Source of the DNA: DATFDN01 sp963818885
Lineage (GTDB): Bacteria > Pseudomonadota > Alphaproteobacteria > Acetobacterales > Acetobacteraceae
DNA length: 64,000 nt
NCBI GenBank assembly: GCA_963818885.1
Contig: CAWFTP010000003.1
Location: forward strand, 62,001 to 126,000
Direction: 5' to 3'
Both the position numbers and the translations under genes were made by a program. Below, piece after piece: positions 60,142 through 64,000 of this stretch (position 1 is its first letter; the number at the start of each line of letters is the position of its first letter). The notes under the pieces were generated by a model. The model made no database searches and was not told where the DNA came from. It worked only from the letters and a program-made list of their open reading frames with translations.

Positions 60142-61427
60142 CAGCGCCCTGCTCCGGCGAAGCGGCGCTTTACTTCATTCCAGCACGAATCATAGTCGCG
60201 CTGCCGCTCCGCCATTTGGAGCGCGGCGGCGGTCGGGCGCAGCACCGAGCGCGTCTCGAACATGAACGCAAGCGAGCCGTCGATCTTGCGCGGCGCGAGC
60301 TCGGCCTCGATCGCCGCCTCGGTGACTGCCGCATCGGGACCGTGCGCGCTCATCGACGGGTGCAGGCTCGCCCCGCCGGGCAGGAAGCCGCCCGACTTGC
60401 CGTCATAGGCGCCGTGGATCAGCCCCATGAACTCGTTCATGATATTGCGGTGAAACCACGGTGGGCGGAACGTGTTCTCGGCCACCGCCCAGCGCGGCGG
60501 GAAGATCACGAAATCGATGTTCGCCGTCCCAGCGGTATCCGTGGGCGAGGTCAGCACCGTGAAGATCGACGGGTCGCAATGATCGAAGCTGACGGTATTG
60601 ATCGCCATGAAGCGGGAGAGATCGTATTTGTACGGCGTCAGGTTGCCGTGCCAGCCGACCACGTCGAAGGGCGAATGGTCGATTTCCGTCGCCCACAGGC
60701 TACCCTGGAATTTCTGCACGATCTCCGTCGGTTCCTCACGGTCCTCGAACCAGGCCACGGGCGCGAGGAAGTCGCGTGGATTGGCGAGCCCGTTAGCGCC
60801 GATCGGACCGAGATCGGGCAGGCGCAGGATCGCGCCGTGATTTTCGCAGATGTAGCCGCTTGCCTCCTTGTCAGGCAGTCCGACCCGCATGCGCACGCCG
60901 CGCGGCAAGACGACGATCTCCCCCGGCGCGGCGACCAGGCGGCCCAGCTCGGTATCGAGCGCGAGCCGGCCTTGCTGCGGCACGATCAGCATCTCCCCGT
61001 CGGCGTTCCAGAACACCCGGCGCATCGGCTGGCTGGCCTGATAGAGATGCACGGACACACCCTCGCCTGCCGCCATGGTCAACAGGCCGCCGACGAAATC
61101 GGCCGGTTCGTCGCGCCGCGCCGGCGGATCCCAGCGCAGCCGGTTCGGCGTGGGCTCGGCGAGCTTGCCGCACAAGCCAGCGTTGTCGATGCGCTGATAC
61201 GCCGGGTGCGCCGCCGACGGCCGGATGCGGTAGAGCCAGGTCCGCCGCGCCTCGCCGCGCGGCACGGTAAAGGGTGTGGCGGTGATCTGTTCGGCATAGA
61301 GCCCGAGCACATGCCGTTGCGGCGAGTTCTGCCCACGCGGCAGGGCGCCGGGCACCGCCTCGGTGGCGAACTCGTTGCCGAAGCCGGATTGGGTCGGTGG
61401 TTGGTCCTGCATGACAAGCTCCGTCAC
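60141..61427 (-). CDS. hmgA: Homogentisate 1,2-dioxygenase
   Basis: A 428-residue non-heme iron ring-cleaving enzyme. Signatures: SGFGNEFATEAVPGALPRGQ, NSPQRHVLGLYAEQI, WLYRIRPSAAHPAY, VVGWHGNLTPYKYDLSRFMA, FPPRWAVAENTFRPPWFHRN and NEFMGLIHGAYD with the iron His/Glu ligands, then GASLHPSMSAHGPDA. It opens homogentisate to maleylacetoacetate. ATG 61427 overlaps the maiA stop (ATGA). Confidence 0.95.
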   Translation of the reverse strand: MTELVMQDQPPTQSGFGNEFATEAVPGALPRGQNSPQRHVLGLYAEQITATPFTVPRGEARRTWLYRIRPSAAHPAYQRIDNAGLCGKLAEPTPNRLRWDPPARRDEPADFVGGLLTMAAGEGVSVHLYQASQPMRRVFWNADGEMLIVPQQGRLALDTELGRLVAAPGEIVVLPRGVRMRVGLPDKEASGYICENHGAILRLPDLGPIGANGLANPRDFLAPVAWFEDREEPTEIVQKFQGSLWATEIDHSPFDVVGWHGNLTPYKYDLSRFMAINTVSFDHCDPSIFTVLTSPTDTAGTANIDFVIFPPRWAVAENTFRPPWFHRNIMNEFMGLIHGAYDGKSGGFLPGGASLHPSMSAHGPDAAVTEAAIEAELAPRKIDGSLAFMFETRSVLRPTAAALQMAERQRDYDSCWNEVKRRFAGAGR

Positions 61428-62062
61428 GATGCATCGGGTTGGCGGTCGGGGGCGGTGTCACGAAAGGCGGGGAGCGCAAGCGCCGCCGCCTCGGCACGCA
61501 GTACGCGCGGATAGGCGTCGAGCGGGCAATGGAGGCGCCGCGCGTTCGCCACCTGCGGCACTAGGCAGATATCGGCAAGCGTCGGCGCATCGCCGTGGCA
61601 GAACGGGCCCGTCGCATCCAGCATCGGCTCCACCCCGCCTAGGCCTTCGGCGATCCAATGGTGGTACCACGCATCACGGGCCGCCTGATCCTGGTGCAGC
61701 ACATGGGCGAGATAGCGTAGCACGCGCAGATTGTTCAGCGGATGGATGTCGCAGGCGATGGCGAGCGCGATCGCGCGAACATGGGCGCGCGCAAGCGGCT
61801 CGCGCGGCAGCAGGGCGGGCTGCGGATGCGTCTCCTCCAACCATTCGATAATGGCCAGCGATTGAGCTATGCGGATGCCGTCGCAGGTCTCCAACAACGG
61901 GACCAGGCCGGCCGGGTTCTTCGCAAGATATGCCGGCGCGTTTTGCTGGCCGCCGTCCTTGAGCAAGTGGATGTAAACCGCCTCCCACGGCAGTCCTTTC
62001 AGCGCGAGCGCGATTCTCACCCGCCATGCGGCCGAGGAGCGAAAATAGGTGTAGAGCTTCAT
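61424..62062 (-). CDS. maiA: Maleylacetoacetate isomerase (zeta-class GST)
   Basis: A 212-residue glutathione transferase-fold enzyme. It has KLYTYFRSSAAWRVRIALAL (the SSxxxRVRIAL motif, with Ala in place of the usual Cys), NPAGLVPLLETCDGIRIAQS, LAIIEWLEETHPQPALLP, ACDIHPLNNLRVLRYLAHVL and a C-terminal TLADICLVPQVANARR. It isomerises maleylacetoacetate to fumarylacetoacetate using glutathione. It is the first gene of the run; ATG 62062 is chosen over 62068 and 62119 because the family starts there. Confidence 0.92.
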   Translation of the reverse strand: MKLYTYFRSSAAWRVRIALALKGLPWEAVYIHLLKDGGQQNAPAYLAKNPAGLVPLLETCDGIRIAQSLAIIEWLEETHPQPALLPREPLARAHVRAIALAIACDIHPLNNLRVLRYLAHVLHQDQAARDAWYHHWIAEGLGGVEPMLDATGPFCHGDAPTLADICLVPQVANARRLHCPLDAYPRVLRAEAAALALPAFRDTAPDRQPDAS

Positions 62063-62432
62063 GGCCATCTTCCAGGGCGTTTTGAGATTAGCGGCCATTT
62101 CGTATAGGTCCATGCCCATGGTGACAGTCGTGTCACCGCGGCGTCACCGGCATTTTGCGGAAAGCGAGATCGAAGGCTTTCGGCAATCTGTCGGCGGCTC
62201 CGCCCGCCGGAATACGCGGGACCAGGCGCCGGCGCGAATGTTGCCTCATATCACATCCGCCGACCTCGTTTGCCGGTGTGCACGCGCCAACACACGAATT
62301 ATTTTTTGGGCAACGACAGGTTCTCTGTGGGTGAAGCGGTTTCACCCCGCTCCAATCCCATATAGACCTTAGTGGTCGCGCATTCCCCTGGCGCGTGGAC
62401 TGGCAGGGGCTGAGAGGACGGAACGGTTCCTA
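62063..62432. promoter_or_regulatory. Divergent control region between maiA and marR
   Basis: This 370-base gap holds no convincing gene. It should contain both promoters. Two inverted repeats stand out: GTGACA-GTCG-TGTCAC at 62121-62136, close to maiA, and GGGTGAA-GCGGT-TTCACCC at 62329-62347, nearer to marR. An A/T-rich patch (AATTATTTTTT) lies at 62298-62308. The frame open upstream of maiA to 62119 covers part of it but is not family-like. Confidence 0.55.
62121..62136. promoter_or_regulatory. Inverted repeat upstream of maiA, candidate MarR operator
   Basis: GTGACA and TGTCAC are perfect 6-base arms with a 4-base spacer (total 16 bases), the right size for a MarR dimer site. It ends about 60 bases before the chosen maiA start, so a bound repressor could block the operon promoter. 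Assignment to the MarR protein at 62433 is inference. Confidence 0.5.
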
Positions 62433-62945
62433 ATGAGAGCAAGAAGCGACGAGGCTGCGGTCGGCACGCATGACGCCGAGGATTTCGACCTCGATGAGTT
62501 CCTACCATACCGGCTCGCCGTCACGGCGGCGACGGTCAACCGCCTGATGGGCCGCCGGCTCGCCGATTCCGCAAAGCTGTCGATCTCCGAATGGCGGGTT
62601 CTCGCGGTCGTGGGAAAGGCCGGCGTGCTCTCTCCCAGCGCGATCGGGGCCATGGCGGCGATGGACAAGGTGAAGGTCAGCCGCGCGGCTGCCGCGCTCG
62701 TCGCTCGCGGGCTGCTCAAGCAGACTCAGGACCCGCATGACGGGCGTGGCCGCCTGCTGCGCCTGACCCGCAAGGCGATCACCGTGCAGCGCGGCATGGT
62801 CGCGCTCGCCCGCAAGACCCAGGCCCAGCTCGAGTTCGGCTTTAGCCGTTCCGAATGGGCCGCGTTGCATACGACACTCGCCCGGCTGGAGGCGCATGCA
62901 CAGGGGCTGGCGAACCCGCAGAGCCGGGCTGAAGCGGCCGAGTGA
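62433..62945 (+). CDS. MarR family transcriptional regulator
   Basis: A 170-residue regulator with a winged helix domain: FLPYRLAVTAATVNRLMGRR, ISEWRVLAVVGKAGVLSPSA, MDKVKVSRAAAALVARGLLK (recognition helix) and DPHDGRGRLLRLTRKAITVQ (wing). It is divergent from maiA-hmgA-fahA and is the probable repressor, with homogentisate or a related aromatic acid as likely inducer; both points are inference. Confidence 0.87.
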   Translation: MRARSDEAAVGTHDAEDFDLDEFLPYRLAVTAATVNRLMGRRLADSAKLSISEWRVLAVVGKAGVLSPSAIGAMAAMDKVKVSRAAAALVARGLLKQTQDPHDGRGRLLRLTRKAITVQRGMVALARKTQAQLEFGFSRSEWAALHTTLARLEAHAQGLANPQSRAEAAE

Positions 62946-62964
62946 CGCCACCCGGGGCGGGGAA

Positions 62965-64000
62965 CTACTCCGCCGCCGGCTCGGTCTCCCACTCCTCTAT
63001 GCTGCCGGGTTGCGACTCGGGACGCGAGAGGATCAAGCGGCGGGCGTGCAGCTCGGCCACGGCTGGGCGGTGCGCGATCGAGACGATCGTCGTGTCCGGT
63101 AGTCGCGCCTTGAGCATTTCGTAGAGCGCCCTCTCCGCCTGCGGATCGAGGCTGGCCGTCGCCTCGTCGAGAAACAGCCAGTCCGGGCGCCCGAGCAACG
63201 CGCGGGCAAGTGCCACGCGCTGCTGCTCGCCGCCTGACAGGCGCTGCGGCCAGTTTTCGTCGGCGTCGAGCTCGCCGATCAGCCGCTCCAATCCCACATC
63301 GGCGAGTGCCTGGGCGATGGCGGCACCGGGCACCGTCTCCGGCGGCGCCGGGTAGGTCACGATGTGGCGCAGCGTGCCGAGCGGGATATAGGGGCGTTGC
63401 GGCAGGAACAGCGACGTGCCGGGACGCTCCACGATGCCCCGCCCGAACGGCCAGATGCCGGCGATCGCGCGAAACAGGGTGGACTTGCCCGATCCGGACC
63501 GTCCGGTGACGACCGTCGACTCGCCGGGGCGGAAGGCGAGCGACGCGCGATCGAGGAGGAGCGTGCCGTCCGGCAAGGCAAGCGTGAGGTCGTCGAGCCG
63601 AACCGCGCCGCCCGGCGTCGCCGGCACCACGGTGAGCCCCTGGCCGTGTGCCGCCCGCGCCGCGACGATCGCCGCGTGAAAGCCGGTGAGACGTTCGACG
63701 ATCGCGCGGTACTGCGCGAGCAGCGCGTACGCATTGACGAACCAGGAGAGCGAATCCTGCACCCGCCCGAAGGCGCCCGCCGTCTGCGTGAGGCCGCCCA
63801 GCTCGATTTGGCCGGTGAAGTAGCGCGGTGCGGCAACGACATAGGGGAAGATGATGGCGATCTGTCCGTAGCCCGAGACCAGGGCGTTCAGCCGCTTGAG
63901 GCGGATCATGATGCTCCACCAATTGGTGATCACGGCATAGAAGCGGTCGAGCAGGGTGCCCTTCTCCTCGTCCTCGCCGCCGTACAGCGCGACCCCCTCG
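62965..64000 (-). CDS. ABC transporter ATP-binding/permease protein, SbmA/YddA-like (5' truncated)
   Basis: The frame is open to the right edge, so the N-terminal membrane part is cut. About 345 residues remain. The membrane segment ends RDSLSW-like (VQDSLSWFVNAYALLAQYRA). The ATPase has VRLDDLTLALPDGTLLLDRA, Walker A VVTGRSGSGKSTLFRAIAGI, PQRPYIPLGTLRHIVTYPAP, signature RLSGGEQQRVALARALLGRP and Walker B WLFLDEATASLDPQAERALY. The layout and the GIWPFGRG loop match ABCD/SbmA-type proteins that carry peptides or fatty acyl compounds. It is convergent with marR. Confidence 0.85.
   Translation of the reverse strand, partial: EGVALYGGEDEEKGTLLDRFYAVITNWWSIMIRLKRLNALVSGYGQIAIIFPYVVAAPRYFTGQIELGGLTQTAGAFGRVQDSLSWFVNAYALLAQYRAIVERLTGFHAAIVAARAAHGQGLTVVPATPGGAVRLDDLTLALPDGTLLLDRASLAFRPGESTVVTGRSGSGKSTLFRAIAGIWPFGRGIVERPGTSLFLPQRPYIPLGTLRHIVTYPAPPETVPGAAIAQALADVGLERLIGELDADENWPQRLSGGEQQRVALARALLGRPDWLFLDEATASLDPQAERALYEMLKARLPDTTIVSIAHRPAVAELHARRLILSRPESQPGSIEEWETEPAAE

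Noticed and set aside
1..64000. CRISPR array, prophage, insertion sequence or integron
   Set aside because: I saw no regularly spaced repeats, transposase, integrase or phage structural motifs on either strand.

Overview
The window is high-GC DNA, about two-thirds G+C or more by eye. It looks chromosomal and alphaproteobacterial, and I would place it near Rhodospirillales/Acetobacteraceae. The grounds are the NDUFA12-like complex I subunit gene next to mlaD and a DUF2155 gene, the ffs-dnaX-ybaB-recR block, the pdxH/fabI/aroC neighbourhood, a parE gene, a BolA-Grx4 pair and a PEP-CTERM export protein. There is no phage, insertion sequence, CRISPR array or rRNA. The species call is inference only.

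Layout. Positions 1-1285 hold the tail of a branched-chain-amino-acid-type binding protein and a damaged L,D-transpeptidase. Positions 1289-5611 are a minus-strand run: a small membrane protein, two luciferase-like flavin monooxygenases and a FUSC exporter. Positions 5754-9093 carry a small membrane protein, a third luciferase-like enzyme, a DUF445 protein and two tandem small secreted paralogs. Positions 9230-19800 are mainly housekeeping: lytic transglycosylase, parE, a Tim44-like protein, pmbA, a universal stress protein, pdxH, fabI, a cupin, aroC and an MFS transporter. Positions 19855-22674 hold a LysR regulator, an EamA transporter, tRNA-Val(CAC), DUF1971 and DUF924.

The most unusual region is 22680-30871. 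A 1054-residue NRPS-like protein (adenylation, carrier, GNAT-like C terminus) is translationally coupled to a 1102-residue fusion of a LodA-like domain and a heme-oxygenase-like diiron oxidase domain. An MbtH-like gene and an XrtA/PEP-CTERM-type glycosyltransferase follow. I read this as a candidate undescribed pathway in which an amino acid is activated on a carrier, oxidised there, and passed on by the GNAT-like domain.

Positions 30795-38784 hold a flavin amine oxidase, recR, ybaB, dnaX, the SRP RNA, two paralogous lipoproteins, a FemAB-like acyltransferase and RidA. Positions 38827-46218 hold a stand-alone TSCPD protein, a broken VapBC module, the NDUFA12-mlaD-DUF2155-otsB-HAD run, bolA-grxD and a GT39 glycosyltransferase. 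Positions 46104-53927 hold a BNR-repeat protein, a DUF1330 protein, an Ldh-family oxidoreductase, an orphan molybdenum hydroxylase, a YgjP-type metalloprotease, a DapA-like aldolase, YcgN and a SYLF protein. Positions 53982-56464 hold a broken histidine phosphatase, a PEP-CTERM protein with an 11-base homopolymer in its signal peptide, and a decayed Uma2 gene. Positions 56502-62062 are one minus-strand run, maiA-hmgA-fahA for homogentisate breakdown followed by a glycosyltransferase-like gene and an ABC-2 exporter, with a divergent MarR regulator at 62433. The right edge cuts an SbmA/YddA-type ABC transporter.

Caution: at least eleven genes, including essential dnaX, are interrupted by single-base shifts that are restored by reading a neighbouring frame. 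Many may be sequence errors rather than true pseudogenes. Family names rest on motif recognition; no database search was run.
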